DNA of 64,000 nucleotides, taken from the NCBI GenBank assembly GCA_045538555.1, contig JAZSRP010000016.1, positions 1-64,000 of the forward strand, given 5' to 3'. The DNA comes from Coliplasma sp045538555. GTDB taxonomy: Bacteria > Bacillota > Clostridia > Oscillospirales > CAG-382. The notes under the pieces were generated by a model, which saw nothing but the letters and a program-made list of their open reading frames with translations, did no database searches and was not told where the DNA came from. Shown here one piece after another: positions 34,150-43,330 of the stretch; positions within the stretch are counted from its first letter, which is position 1, and the number at the start of each line of letters is the position of its first letter. The translations under genes were made by a program, and so were the position numbers.

Positions 34150-34956
34150 ATGAAAATCGGACTTATTGCAGATTCCTTCAGACTCAATTTTGAAGACAGC
34201 ATCAAGGCGGCCTCCCGTCTGGACGTCAGCGGCGTTCAGAAATACATGACAGGCGCCGATTGTGCGGCTGATGCCATTACCGCCGACAATCTCACACCTG
34301 CACGTATCCGTGAAATAAAGGATATCATGGATTCCAACGGACTCATTTTCTCCGCAATCTGCGGTGATTTTGGCGTTGATCTTGACACCGACGGCATTGT
34401 GGACAAATCCAAGAGAGTTCTTGAAAAAGCAAAAGAGCTGGACTGCCACATCGTTACCACTCACATCGGCCACATTTTTGAGACCGATGATGCGCGTATG
34501 GAAAAGATCCGCAAAAACGCATATGAGCTGGCTGCATTTGCCGACAGCATCGGATCTGTTTTTGCGGCAGAGACCGGCACAGAGTCTGCCATTGTTCTCA
34601 AAAACTTTCTTGACTCCCTCGGGGCAAAAGGCCTCCGCGTGAATTACGATCCCGCAAACCTTGTTATGGTTGCGGCAGATGATCCCGTTGCAGGTGTTTA
34701 TACCCTCAAGGATTATATCGTTCACACCCACGCAAAGGACGGTATAAAGACAGGCGATACCACATGGCTGGAACTTCCCTTGGGACAGGGCGGAGTAGAT
34801 TTTGACAAGTATCTCGCGGCACTCAACGATATCGGATACACCGGATATCTCACCATTGAGCGTGAGGTTGGCGACAATCCTGCCGCAGATATCGGCATGG
34901 CTGTTGATTTCCTCAAGGAAAAGCTGTCGCTGCTCAATATTCCGTTTGAAAAATAA
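34150..34956 (+). CDS. Sugar phosphate isomerase/epimerase-like TIM barrel
   Basis: The 268-residue xylose-isomerase-like barrel has the likely metal ligands in AETGTE, NYDPANLV, HTHAKDG and IEREVG, in the order of AP_endonuc_2-type sugar isomerases and epimerases. The reaction is unknown. The next gene, 11 bases on, is a fructuronate-reductase-like SDR, so a role in sugar-acid handling is plausible. GAGAGG precedes the ATG. Confidence 0.82.
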   Translation: MKIGLIADSFRLNFEDSIKAASRLDVSGVQKYMTGADCAADAITADNLTPARIREIKDIMDSNGLIFSAICGDFGVDLDTDGIVDKSKRVLEKAKELDCHIVTTHIGHIFETDDARMEKIRKNAYELAAFADSIGSVFAAETGTESAIVLKNFLDSLGAKGLRVNYDPANLVMVAADDPVAGVYTLKDYIVHTHAKDGIKTGDTTWLELPLGQGGVDFDKYLAALNDIGYTGYLTIEREVGDNPAADIGMAVDFLKEKLSLLNIPFEK

Positions 34957-34967
34957 GAGAAAATACA

Positions 34968-35816
34968 ATGAGATCTTTTGATACAAAGCTGTTTGAAGGA
35001 AAAACCGCGGTGGTGACAGGCGGCGGTGGAGTGCTGTGTTCTGCTTTTTGCCACGCACTGGCAGAGAGAGGAGCGGCAGTTGCCGTGCTTGATCTCAATG
35101 TCGGGGCAGCGTCGATGGTTGCTGACGGCATCGTAAAAAACGGCGGAAAAGCAGTGGCGGTGTCCTGCAACGTTTTGGACAAACAGAGTCTTTTTGAAGC
35201 AAGAGACCGTGTTTTGTCAGAACTTGGCGGGGTTGATATACTGATCAACGGTGCGGGCGGAAACAACCCCCGTGCAACTACCGACCGTGAGTATCTATTT
35301 CGTGAGGACGTTGACGATCCGGAGTTGAAAAGTTTTTTTGACCTTGATCCACAGGGTGTGGGGTTTGTGTTTGACCTCAACTTTATGGGAACACTTTTGC
35401 CCACCCAGGTCTTTGCAAAAGAAATGTGCAAAAAAGGTGGCACTGTCATCAACGTATCTTCGATGAACGCATTTCGCCCCCTCACAAAGATCCCCGCATA
35501 TTCTGCCGCAAAAAGTGCGGTTTCAAATCTAACTATGTGGCTTGCCGTTCATTTTTCCAAGGTGGGTATCAGAGTCAACGCCATAGCTCCGGGATTTTTT
35601 GTCACGGATCAAAACCGTTCGCTCCTTTTTGATACCGACGGCAACCCCACCCAAAGGACACAAAAGATCATTGCCGCAACTCCGATGGGAAGATTCGGCG
35701 AGCCGGAGGAGCTCATCGGCACTTTGGTGTATTTGTGCGACAGCGCCCAGTCGGGCTTTGTCAACGGTACCGTAATTCCGGTTGACGGCGGTTTTGCGGC
35801 ATATTCCGGGGTATAG
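34968..35816 (+). CDS. SDR oxidoreductase, probable D-mannonate oxidoreductase (UxuB/YjmF-like)
   Basis: The 282-residue short-chain dehydrogenase has the cofactor motif TGGGGVLC, NGAGGNNPR, the catalytic Ser and YxxxK in NVSSMNAFRP...YSAAKSAVSN, and NAIAPGFF. The phrases FVFDLNFMGT, MNAFRPLTKIPAYSAAK and IAATPMGRFGEPEEL recall the Bacillus YjmF/UxuB type that interconverts fructuronate and mannonate. The window also encodes UxuA, KdgK and Eda, fitting that reading. No LDH-type UxuB is present here. The ribosome site is weak. Confidence 0.78.
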   Translation: MRSFDTKLFEGKTAVVTGGGGVLCSAFCHALAERGAAVAVLDLNVGAASMVADGIVKNGGKAVAVSCNVLDKQSLFEARDRVLSELGGVDILINGAGGNNPRATTDREYLFREDVDDPELKSFFDLDPQGVGFVFDLNFMGTLLPTQVFAKEMCKKGGTVINVSSMNAFRPLTKIPAYSAAKSAVSNLTMWLAVHFSKVGIRVNAIAPGFFVTDQNRSLLFDTDGNPTQRTQKIIAATPMGRFGEPEELIGTLVYLCDSAQSGFVNGTVIPVDGGFAAYSGV

Positions 35817-35949
35817 AACCCAAATACCCGTTCGGGATTCTTCCCTTTATTTTCTTTGGGTGAAGAGATTCCCGATACGGTAGTATATGCATTTTTGCCG
35901 GCGTGTGTTTTTTGAACCGGCTGCAGATACCGCCGGAACTTGTATCACT

Positions 35950-35965
35950 TGTATGCGAGCATACA
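35950..35965. promoter_or_regulatory. Operator-like palindrome upstream of the solute-binding lipoprotein gene
   Basis: TGTATGCGAGCATACA is a 7-bp perfect inverted repeat around GA, 47 bp before the start at 36012. It could bind a LacI or GntR-type dimer or form a small hairpin. No regulator gene is adjacent. Confidence 0.4.
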
Positions 35966-36011
35966 AAAAACACGTAAACAGTGATATGTTTACCAAAAAA
36001 GGAGATCGATT

Positions 36012-37493
36012 ATGAAAAAATTCCTTTGCATCCTGCTTGTTGTGATTATGAGTGTTTTGACTCTGTGCTCCTGCAAGGATAACGGAGCCGATACCTCAAA
36101 TCAGTCCCAGACAGGAAACACGTCTGTTGATCCCAACGCAGATTACAAGGACGAAAACAATATGTACCGTCCCTTGGCTCCTGTTGAAAATCAGAACGAG
36201 CGTTCTTTCACTATCATCGTTCGCGGTTCTGCTGCAGGCACCTACCAGTCCGATGATTTTACCACCGAGAGCGAGCTGTACGGAGATCTGCTCAACAACG
36301 CCGTTGCAGAGCGCAACAACAAGGTTGAGGAACTCTACAACGTAAAGCTCAATGTTATCCGAAGCGACAAGATCAACGACGATATTCGTCTTGACTGTGC
36401 ATCCTCTCTGGGCTCGTACGATGCAATAATGCCCACACTCCCGTTCCTTTCCATACTTGCATCAGAGGGCTATCTCTGCGACCTTAGCACCCTTGAGGAA
36501 TTTGATCTGGATGCACCTTGGTGGGATAAGAACTGTACCGAGGCATTTTCCATATTCAACAAGGTGTATTTCACCACCGGCGACATCACCATTCTCAACA
36601 AGGTGTGCACTCCCTCCATTCTTTTCAACAAACCCATGATTACCTCTTACAGTCTGGAAAATCCCTATGAGCTGGTAAAAGAAAAGAAATGGACTTTTGA
36701 AAAAATGCTTGAAATGGCACGCGCTGTCAACAAGATCGTTACACCCGACGGCTCTTATTCCAAAGAAAATATCTATGGAATGGTGAGCTCTTACGGTGAT
36801 GGCCGTGCTTTCTATTCCGCTTCCGGAGAGCTTATCTGCGACAAGGATTCCGATGATATTCCTTTTCTTTCCATCGGTACCACCGACAGATCCGTGACCA
36901 TGGCGCAAAAGGTGCTGACCATGTTTGCGGAGGAGGATTGCATCCTCTTTGCTCAGGAGTGCGAGGCGCCCATCTGGGATACTTCGTTTGAGGTATTTTA
37001 CGGCGGCAGAGCTTTGTTCAGACCATCCGGATTCAGCGCAACCACAAAAGCGCGCAAATGGTCCGAGATCGAGTTTGGCATCCTTCCTTATCCTCTGATG
37101 GATTCCACCCAGACCGAGTATTGCACTGCTTGCGGATCCGGAGAGGTGGCAGGAATTGCCATTCCTTTGTGTGCGCCCGACCCCGAGTATTCCGCATATA
37201 TGCTTCAGGCGTATGCCGCACATGCAAAGAATTATATCACCCACGCATATTATGAGATCAACCTCAAGTACAAGGATGCGCGCGACGATGAGAGTATGGA
37301 AATGCTTGACCTCATCTTCTCCAACATCAAGTACGACGTAGGCGAGGTGTATGACTTTGGCGGTATCGCATCCATGTTCTACTCACTCGTTGAGGCAAGA
37401 AGTACCGATATTGCATCCTCTCTTGAGGGCAAGGTGGATGCAGCCGAGGCCGCAATCGATGAGGTTGTGGATATGTATATGAACCTAGATTGA
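36012..37493 (+). CDS. Extracellular solute-binding lipoprotein
   Basis: The 493-residue protein has a lipoprotein signal (LCSC, Cys20) and a family-1-like solute-binding body. Markers are the long two-lobed length, YDAIMPTLPFLSILASEGYLCDLS after the first lobe, and a WSEIEFGILPYP segment near 350. It would capture a ligand, perhaps a sugar, outside the membrane. No permease genes adjoin, so the partner transporter is elsewhere. An LRR surface protein follows 16 bases later. AAGGAG precedes the ATG. Confidence 0.82.
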   Translation: MKKFLCILLVVIMSVLTLCSCKDNGADTSNQSQTGNTSVDPNADYKDENNMYRPLAPVENQNERSFTIIVRGSAAGTYQSDDFTTESELYGDLLNNAVAERNNKVEELYNVKLNVIRSDKINDDIRLDCASSLGSYDAIMPTLPFLSILASEGYLCDLSTLEEFDLDAPWWDKNCTEAFSIFNKVYFTTGDITILNKVCTPSILFNKPMITSYSLENPYELVKEKKWTFEKMLEMARAVNKIVTPDGSYSKENIYGMVSSYGDGRAFYSASGELICDKDSDDIPFLSIGTTDRSVTMAQKVLTMFAEEDCILFAQECEAPIWDTSFEVFYGGRALFRPSGFSATTKARKWSEIEFGILPYPLMDSTQTEYCTACGSGEVAGIAIPLCAPDPEYSAYMLQAYAAHAKNYITHAYYEINLKYKDARDDESMEMLDLIFSNIKYDVGEVYDFGGIASMFYSLVEARSTDIASSLEGKVDAAEAAIDEVVDMYMNLD

Positions 37494-37509
37494 CAGAGGC
37501 CGCTTATAC

Positions 37510-38931
37510 ATGGATTTTGTGAAAAGAATTATTGCCGTCATAACGATATGCGTCATTATTGCTTTTGCACTGCCCTCTGCTTACGCAGATGAAACCAGCG
37601 GCCATCTTTCCACAGGAGCGCTTTGGAAATTCGATTCCGCAACCGGAACCTTGACAGTTTACGGTGATGGCAGAATACCGGACTGGGGCCCTCAGGAATC
37701 CCGCTGGCACGATATGCGTCAATCTATAAAAAAAGTGGATATCCAAAGCGGAGTCACGGGTATCGGAAGTCATGCCTTTTACTTTTTTGAAAACATGACG
37801 GAGCTTACTATCGGCGACACCGTTGGATATATCAATGACAACGCGTTCATGGGGTGCTCCTCTCTCAAAAAGGTGGTTATCCCCGATTCTGTAAAAACAC
37901 TTGAGGAATATTGTTTTGAACAGTGTGAGGCTCTGGAGACGGTGGCTGTAGGAAATTCCGTCACCGAGATTCCAAAAAACGCTTTCCGCAACTGCTCATC
38001 ACTCAAAACCGCTTTTATCTCAGACAGTGTAAAAAAGATCGGTTATTGCGCTTTTGAGGGCTGTGAGGATATGGAATCTGTGGTGTTGAGCAAAAACCTG
38101 ACGGAAATCGAAGCATATGCTTTTGCGCAGTGCCGCTCACTTCAGAGTATTGAACTTCCCGCAGGTCTGACAAGACTCGGAAGTTATGCCTTTTATTTCT
38201 GTGATGGAATGAAATCCGCTGTTTCCGTTCCCGACGGCATCGCGGTGCTTGAGGAAAGGGTGTTTTTCTTCTCCGGTATAACAGAGCTTAGCTTGGGCAA
38301 GAACGTTTCCGCTGTGGGTGAAAAAGCGTTTGGCCGCTGCACAAATCTGAAAAAGATCACTGTGCATCCCGACAACAAAACCTTTTCTGCCAATGGCAAT
38401 TGCCTTGTAAAGGTTGATACAAAAACACTGGTCCTTGGCTGCGCCGCTTCATCCGTTCCGGATGACGGAAGCGTCACAAATATTCAGGCAACCGCTTTTT
38501 CGTGCGGAGAGCTGGAGAGCTTTTTTATCCCGTCGGCGGTAAAAAAGATAGATGCTGATTCGTTTGAGTTTACCGAGTCTATCGGCAGGATATACACGGA
38601 CGCAGCAGAACTTCCGAGCGGCTGGAAACCGGATTTTGGTGAAGCTGAGCTTGTTTTCAATCACGCTCACGATTTTGAATCCGATTGCGATGAGACCTGT
38701 GATGTTTGTGGGTATACACGCGCAGTATCACACGTTTATGACGGAAAAACCGATGCCGATTGCAACCGATGCGGTACGACCCGTGAGGTTGCGGCAGCAG
38801 AATCCTCTGAGGATGGCGTCGGGCAGGGAAGTGAAGACAAAAACTCTTCAACCGTCACTATCATCGTTCTCGGTTTGGGCGTTTTTGCCTGCCTTGCTGC
38901 CGTGCTGGCAGTGAAAAGGAAAAAACAATAA
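37510..38931 (+). CDS. BspA-type leucine-rich repeat surface protein
   Basis: The 473-residue protein has a signal peptide (1-26), about eight LRR_5 repeats of roughly 23 residues (pattern AFxxCxxLxxVxIPxSVxxI) over residues 75-340, and a Cys-rich segment (CDETCDVCGYTR..., CNRCGTTR) around 390-425. One C-terminal membrane helix with a KRKKQ tail completes it. Such proteins are surface-exposed and may bind host or glycan partners. It follows the lipoprotein gene by 16 bases, so the two are probably co-transcribed. Confidence 0.87.
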   Translation: MDFVKRIIAVITICVIIAFALPSAYADETSGHLSTGALWKFDSATGTLTVYGDGRIPDWGPQESRWHDMRQSIKKVDIQSGVTGIGSHAFYFFENMTELTIGDTVGYINDNAFMGCSSLKKVVIPDSVKTLEEYCFEQCEALETVAVGNSVTEIPKNAFRNCSSLKTAFISDSVKKIGYCAFEGCEDMESVVLSKNLTEIEAYAFAQCRSLQSIELPAGLTRLGSYAFYFCDGMKSAVSVPDGIAVLEERVFFFSGITELSLGKNVSAVGEKAFGRCTNLKKITVHPDNKTFSANGNCLVKVDTKTLVLGCAASSVPDDGSVTNIQATAFSCGELESFFIPSAVKKIDADSFEFTESIGRIYTDAAELPSGWKPDFGEAELVFNHAHDFESDCDETCDVCGYTRAVSHVYDGKTDADCNRCGTTREVAAAESSEDGVGQGSEDKNSSTVTIIVLGLGVFACLAAVLAVKRKKQ

Positions 38932-38961
38932 ACAAAAAACAACAAATAACAAATAACAAAA

Positions 38962-38992
38962 ACTCCCGTGATTTTGCTCACGGGAGTTCTTT
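38962..38992. terminator. Bidirectional terminator between the LRR gene and hpt
   Basis: ACTCCCGTGA and TCACGGGAGT pair around a 6-nt loop, with a T-rich right side and A-rich left side. Confidence 0.85.
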
Positions 38993-39001
38993 TGTGATTG
39001 G

Positions 39002-39553
39002 TTATGAATAAATTTTTCTGTCCAAAATGCCCACGTAGGGGAGGTTTCTGTATTTTTCGTTGTAATCGAGACCGTATCCCACCACAAATTCGTCGGGAAT
39101 GGAAAAACCGCAGTAATCAACTTCAACGGGTGTCTGCCTTCTGTCGGGCTTGTCAAGCAGAGTAGCGATCTTGAGGGATGCGGGGTTGCGTTGCAGCAGC
39201 ATGTTTCTCACCTTTGAAAGAGTGTTTCCGCTGTCCAAAATATCCTCTGCAATAAGCACGTCAAGATTGTCCAAAGGGCGGGAGAGATCAAGGCGGATAT
39301 TGAGACTGCTTGTGCTCTCTGTGCCTGATCCGTAGGATGACACTACCATGAAATCGATGGAAACGTCACAATCGATGGCACGGATAAGATCGGAAAGAAA
39401 CACGACTGAACCCTTGAGAATACCGATGACCAAAAGCTTTTTGCCTTTATAATCCTCAGAGATCTTACGACCCATCTCCTCAACCTTTTCTTTGAGTGAT
39501 TTTTCGTCGATAAGTACGCTCTGTATATCTTTTTCCAAAAAATCAAGTGCCAT
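39002..39553 (-). CDS. hpt: Hypoxanthine phosphoribosyltransferase
   Basis: The 183-residue purine salvage enzyme joins hypoxanthine or guanine to PRPP. The PRPP loop is VLIAEDILDSGNTLS, near residue 93; GILKGSVVF and SSYGSGTES are family segments, and LLDKPDRR is near the end. GGAGGAG precedes the ATG at 39553. Its promoter is divergent from that of the decarboxylase operon. Confidence 0.92.
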   Translation of the reverse strand: MALDFLEKDIQSVLIDEKSLKEKVEEMGRKISEDYKGKKLLVIGILKGSVVFLSDLIRAIDCDVSIDFMVVSSYGSGTESTSSLNIRLDLSRPLDNLDVLIAEDILDSGNTLSKVRNMLLQRNPASLKIATLLDKPDRRQTPVEVDYCGFSIPDEFVVGYGLDYNEKYRNLPYVGILDRKIYS

Positions 39554-39604
39554 AAAAACAACTCCTCCGAAATAATACAAAAAAATCAAAAAGTCGACAT
39601 GAAC

Positions 39605-39633
39605 ATACTAACACAAAATAAACACTTTGGCAA
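39605..39633 (-). promoter_or_regulatory. Promoter of hpt
   Basis: TTGCCA and TAGTAT on the minus strand with a 17-bp spacer. The gap 39554-39872 otherwise holds only AT-rich leader sequence and the divergent promoter. Confidence 0.6.
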
Positions 39634-39777
39634 CAGGTATGAACAAAGAAACAGAAAAAAACGATTCGGGAAAGAAAAAAATTTTTTAAGATATTTGCAC
39701 AAAAATGACAAAAACATCTTTTGGGAACAACAGAAAGAGTACAAATTGCAGAAAAATACAAAAAGGTAAAAAAACAC

Positions 39778-39806
39778 TTGATTTTAAATTGAATAATATG
39801 TAAAAT
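39778..39806 (+). promoter_or_regulatory. Promoter of the decarboxylase operon
   Basis: TTGATT and TAAAAT with a 17-bp spacer, giving a leader of about 60 nt. Confidence 0.55.
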
Positions 39807-39872
39807 AATGTACAGAAATTAAAATCGGGAGAAATGGAGTTTTTCCCGAGAAACGGAAGGAAGGATATACAG

Positions 39873-40217
39873 ATGTTCGTCAATAATCTTATGGCGATCG
39901 GTGAGAACATCACACCCGATTCTCCCATCGGCGAAAGATTGACCACCGGCCTGCTGGTAGCCCTTATCGGAATGGCAGTTGTTTTTGGCGTATTGCTCAT
40001 TATCATGGCAATCCTGTACGTGTTCAGGATCTTTACCTCCAAAAATGAAGCCAAGCCCCAGGCACCCGCAGCACCCACCGCAGCTCCTGCCGCAGTACCT
40101 GCATCAAACGGCAGTGAGGAAGAGGCAGTTGCCGCAATTACCGCAGCGATCACCGCTCTCAACAACAAGAGCGATGCCGCTTACAGAATCAAATCAATCA
40201 ACAAGATCGTCGATTAA
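39873..40217 (+). CDS. Na+-pumping decarboxylase gamma subunit (OadG-like)
   Basis: The 114-residue protein has one membrane helix (LLVALIGMAVVFGVLLIIMAILYVF), an Ala/Pro-rich linker and a soluble tail, as in OadG/MmdD-type subunits that assemble the complex. AAGGAAGG precedes the ATG at 39873. First gene of a four-gene operon with the biotin carrier, beta and alpha subunits. Confidence 0.85.
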   Translation: MFVNNLMAIGENITPDSPIGERLTTGLLVALIGMAVVFGVLLIIMAILYVFRIFTSKNEAKPQAPAAPTAAPAAVPASNGSEEEAVAAITAAITALNNKSDAAYRIKSINKIVD

Positions 40218-40232
40218 CAAGGAGAAAAGAAA

Positions 40233-40616
40233 ATGCTTAAAAAGTATATCGCAACCGTTAACAACACAAAGTACGAAGTAGTTCTTGAGGAAGTTGATGC
40301 AAACACAACCTTCAAGACCGAGTCCGCTCCCGCAGCAGCACCCGCTCCCGCAGCAGCACCCGCTCCCGCAGCAGCACCCGCTCCCGCAGCAGCACCTGCA
40401 GACGGAACCAAAGTCAGCGCTCCTCTGCCCGGAAACATCCTCAAGGTTTGTGTTTCCGTCGGTGCAACCGTAAAGAAGGGCGACGTTCTCTGCGTCCTCG
40501 AGGCAATGAAAATGGAAAATGACATTCCTGCTCCCGTTGACGGCACCGTAAAATCCATCAGCGTTTCACAGGGCGCAACTGTCAACACCGGCGATCTGTT
40601 GGTAGTTCTGGGCTGA
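40233..40616 (+). CDS. Biotin carrier subunit of the Na+-pumping decarboxylase
   Basis: The 127-residue protein carries biotin on the Lys of EAMKMEN (near residue 91). An N-terminal MLKKYIATVNNTKYEVVLEEV leader strand precedes a PAAAPA-repeat linker (about 31-56), then the biotinyl domain starting VSAPLPG. The carrier is a separate chain, as in GcdC/MmdC systems, since the alpha subunit lacks a biotin domain. The linker is encoded by four near-perfect 18-bp repeats. Confidence 0.9.
   Translation: MLKKYIATVNNTKYEVVLEEVDANTTFKTESAPAAAPAPAAAPAPAAAPAPAAAPADGTKVSAPLPGNILKVCVSVGATVKKGDVLCVLEAMKMENDIPAPVDGTVKSISVSQGATVNTGDLLVVLG
40326..40397 (+). repeat. Four 18-bp tandem repeats encoding the Ala/Pro linker
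   Basis: The unit GCTCCCGCAGCAGCACCC is repeated four times, the last copy ending in T. Each unit encodes APAAAP. The in-frame array can change length without shifting the frame. Confidence 0.9.
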
Positions 40617-40664
40617 CTGCCTTGAATCCATGGATCCCCAAAAATACAGAAAGGTGTTGAAATT

Positions 40665-41882
40665 ATGTTTGATGCATTGAGCGGTCTCTTTGCCGATTCC
40701 GCGTTTAGCTCACTGTTTTCCCCTGCAGAGTACTGGGGAATCACGTTTCCTTTTGATATTGGTACATTCATTATGTACATTATCATTGGCGTGCTCTTCT
40801 ATCTTGCAATCGTAAAGAAATTTGAGCCGCTGCTTCTTCTCCCCATTGCATTTGGTATGTTGCTTGCCAATATTCCCACCCTCAAGGACCAGATCTTCCA
40901 TATCGAGTATTTCATCAACGATACCGGTATCAACTGGGGCGAGCTGGGCAAGGGCGCAGGTCTTCTTGACTATCTGTACCTTGGTGTAAAGCTCGGAATT
41001 TATCCCCCTCTGATCTTCCTTGGCGTCGGCGCAATGACCGATTTCAAGCCCCTTATTGCCAACCCCAAGAGTCTGCTTCTCGGCGCGGCTTCACAGCTTG
41101 GTGTTTTTGCTGCATTTATCGGCGCACTGCTTCTTGGATTCACCGTTCCCGAGGCAGCTTCCATCGGTATCATCGGCGGCGCAGACGGTCCTACCGCAAT
41201 TTATGTTACAAAATCCCTTGCACCCCAGCTTCTCGGTGCAATTGCCATTGCGGCATATTCATACATGGCGCTGGTTCCCTTTATCCAGCCCCCTATCATG
41301 AAAGCGTTTACTTCAAAGAAAGAACGTACCATTGTTATGGAGCAGCTCCGTCCCGTATCCAAGGTTGAGGAGATCGTGTTCCCCATCATCGTTGCTCTTC
41401 TTGTCAGCTTGATTCTTCCCTCCGCGACCGCACTGGTAGGCATGCTCATGCTGGGCAACCTTCTCCGTGTCAGTGGCGTTGCAGAGCGCTTGTCCAAAAC
41501 TGCTCAGAACGAGTTGATGAACATTGTTACAATCATGCTGGGCGTTTCTGTCGGTGCAACTGCAGGAGCAAAGGAATTCCTTGAGCTCAAAACCCTTTAT
41601 ATCATCGTTCTCGGTCTCTGTGCATTTGCTTTTGCAACCATGGGCGGCGTTCTTTTTGGAAAACTCATGTGCTTTGTCACAAGAGGCAAGGTCAACCCCC
41701 TCATCGGCTCTGCAGGCGTTTCTGCAGTTCCCATGGCAGCCCGCGTTTCACAGACCGTCGGCCAGAAGGAAAACCCCGCAAACTTCCTGCTCATGCACGC
41801 TATGGGCCCCAACGTTGCAGGTGTTATCGGTTCTGCAGTAGCTGCAGGCGTGTTCCTGTCCATGTTCTCAAACCTGGTCTGA
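40665..41882 (+). CDS. oadB: Na+-translocating decarboxylase beta subunit
   Basis: The 405-residue membrane protein couples decarboxylation of carboxybiotin to Na+ export. It has about nine to eleven membrane segments. Family segments seen are GVGAMTDFKPLIANPK, the Asp-bearing GIIGGADGPTAIY and the late SAGVSAVPMAARVSQ. The same subunit type serves oxaloacetate, methylmalonyl-CoA and glutaconyl-CoA decarboxylases; the alpha gene next door points to oxaloacetate. Confidence 0.93.
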   Translation: MFDALSGLFADSAFSSLFSPAEYWGITFPFDIGTFIMYIIIGVLFYLAIVKKFEPLLLLPIAFGMLLANIPTLKDQIFHIEYFINDTGINWGELGKGAGLLDYLYLGVKLGIYPPLIFLGVGAMTDFKPLIANPKSLLLGAASQLGVFAAFIGALLLGFTVPEAASIGIIGGADGPTAIYVTKSLAPQLLGAIAIAAYSYMALVPFIQPPIMKAFTSKKERTIVMEQLRPVSKVEEIVFPIIVALLVSLILPSATALVGMLMLGNLLRVSGVAERLSKTAQNELMNIVTIMLGVSVGATAGAKEFLELKTLYIIVLGLCAFAFATMGGVLFGKLMCFVTRGKVNPLIGSAGVSAVPMAARVSQTVGQKENPANFLLMHAMGPNVAGVIGSAVAAGVFLSMFSNLV

Positions 41883-41905
41883 TGTGACCGGAAAGGAAGA
41901 TTATT

Positions 41906-43318
41906 ATGGCAAACAAACTCAAAATAACCGAAACAGTTCTCCGTGACTCTCACCAGTCTCTTATCGCAACCCGTATGACCACCGAGGAGATGCTTGAGAT
42001 TCTTCCCGAGCTTGACAAGGTTGGTTATCACTCTCTCGAGGCATGGGGCGGTGCGACATTTGATTCCTGCCTCCGCTTCCTCAATGAGGATCCCTGGGAG
42101 CGTCTCAGAACCATCAGAGCCAACGTAAAAAACACCAAGCTTCAGATGCTGTTCCGTGGTCAAAACATTCTCGGATACAGACACTATGCAGATGACGTCG
42201 TACAATATTTTGTACAAAAGTCACTTGCAAACGGTATTGATATCATTCGTATTTTTGATGCGCTCAACGATCCCCGCAATCTCAAAACCGCAATTGAGGC
42301 CACCAAAAAAGAGGGCGGACACGTTCAGGCGGCAATCTCTTATACAACCGGTCCCGTTTTCTCAAATGAGTATTTTGCAAACTATGCTCATCAGCTTCAG
42401 GAGATGGGTGCTGACAGTATCTGTATCAAGGATATGGCAGGACTTCTCAAGCCCTACGATGCATACGATCTCGTAAAGGCAATCAAAGCAGTCTGCTCCA
42501 TCCCCGTACAGCTTCACACCCACTACACCAGCGGCCTTGCTTCCATGACTGTTCTCAAGGCAGTTGAGGCAGGCGTTGACGTGGTTGACACCGCAATTTC
42601 TCCCATGGCTCTCGGTACTTCACAGCCCGCAACCGAGCCCATTGTTGCAACTCTTGCAGGAACTCCCTTTGATACAGGCCTTGATCTTGCACAGCTTGAC
42701 AAAATCTCCACCTTCTTCAACAACCTCCGTGAGAAATATATCAAAAACGGACTGCTTGATCCCAAGGTGCTCAAGGTTAACGTAAACGCACTTATGTATC
42801 AGGTTCCCGGCGGAATGCTTTCCAATCTTATGTCTCAGCTCAAGCAAGCAGGCCAGAGCGAAAAGCTTCAGGCAGTGCTTGAAGAAGTTCCCAGAGTACG
42901 TGAGGACGCAGGATTTCCTCCTCTGGTTACTCCCACCAGCCAGATCGTCGGCACTCAGGCAGTGTTCAACGTTTTGATGGGCGAGAGATACAAGAACGTA
43001 ACAAAAGAGTTCAAAGGTATGGTCAGAGGTGATTATGGAAAAACACCCGTGGCCATCGATCCCGATTTTGTCAAAAAGATCATCAAGGACGAGCAGCCCA
43101 TCACAGGCCGTCCCGCAGACGCTCTCAAGCCCGAGCTTGATACTCTCAGAGCACAGCTCGGCGACAAGGCAAAACAGGATGAGGACGTTTTGTCCTATGC
43201 GCTCTTTGACCAGGTTGCGCTCAAATTCTTTGAAAAGAGAGATCTGGCTGACAAGCTGGAGGCAACTCTTTCCGATTCTGAGGCAAAATACTGCGTCAAT
43301 ATTCACGAAGTGAAATAG
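41906..43318 (+). CDS. oadA: Oxaloacetate decarboxylase alpha subunit, without biotin domain
   Basis: The 470-residue carboxyltransferase has the TIM barrel typical of OadA/PycB: ETVLRDSHQSL with the metal Asp near the N-terminus, WGGATFD, IFDALND, KDMAG with the carboxylated-lysine-type motif, and HTHYTSG metal ligands. The conserved-carboxylase domain follows to about residue 450. The protein stops where OadA proteins usually continue into a biotinyl domain; that role is taken by the separate carrier at 40233. It would transfer CO2 from oxaloacetate to biotin, leaving pyruvate. Element B follows directly. Confidence 0.9.
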   Translation: MANKLKITETVLRDSHQSLIATRMTTEEMLEILPELDKVGYHSLEAWGGATFDSCLRFLNEDPWERLRTIRANVKNTKLQMLFRGQNILGYRHYADDVVQYFVQKSLANGIDIIRIFDALNDPRNLKTAIEATKKEGGHVQAAISYTTGPVFSNEYFANYAHQLQEMGADSICIKDMAGLLKPYDAYDLVKAIKAVCSIPVQLHTHYTSGLASMTVLKAVEAGVDVVDTAISPMALGTSQPATEPIVATLAGTPFDTGLDLAQLDKISTFFNNLREKYIKNGLLDPKVLKVNVNALMYQVPGGMLSNLMSQLKQAGQSEKLQAVLEEVPRVREDAGFPPLVTPTSQIVGTQAVFNVLMGERYKNVTKEFKGMVRGDYGKTPVAIDPDFVKKIIKDEQPITGRPADALKPELDTLRAQLGDKAKQDEDVLSYALFDQVALKFFEKRDLADKLEATLSDSEAKYCVNIHEVK

Positions 43319-43330
43319 TTTTTTGGATCA

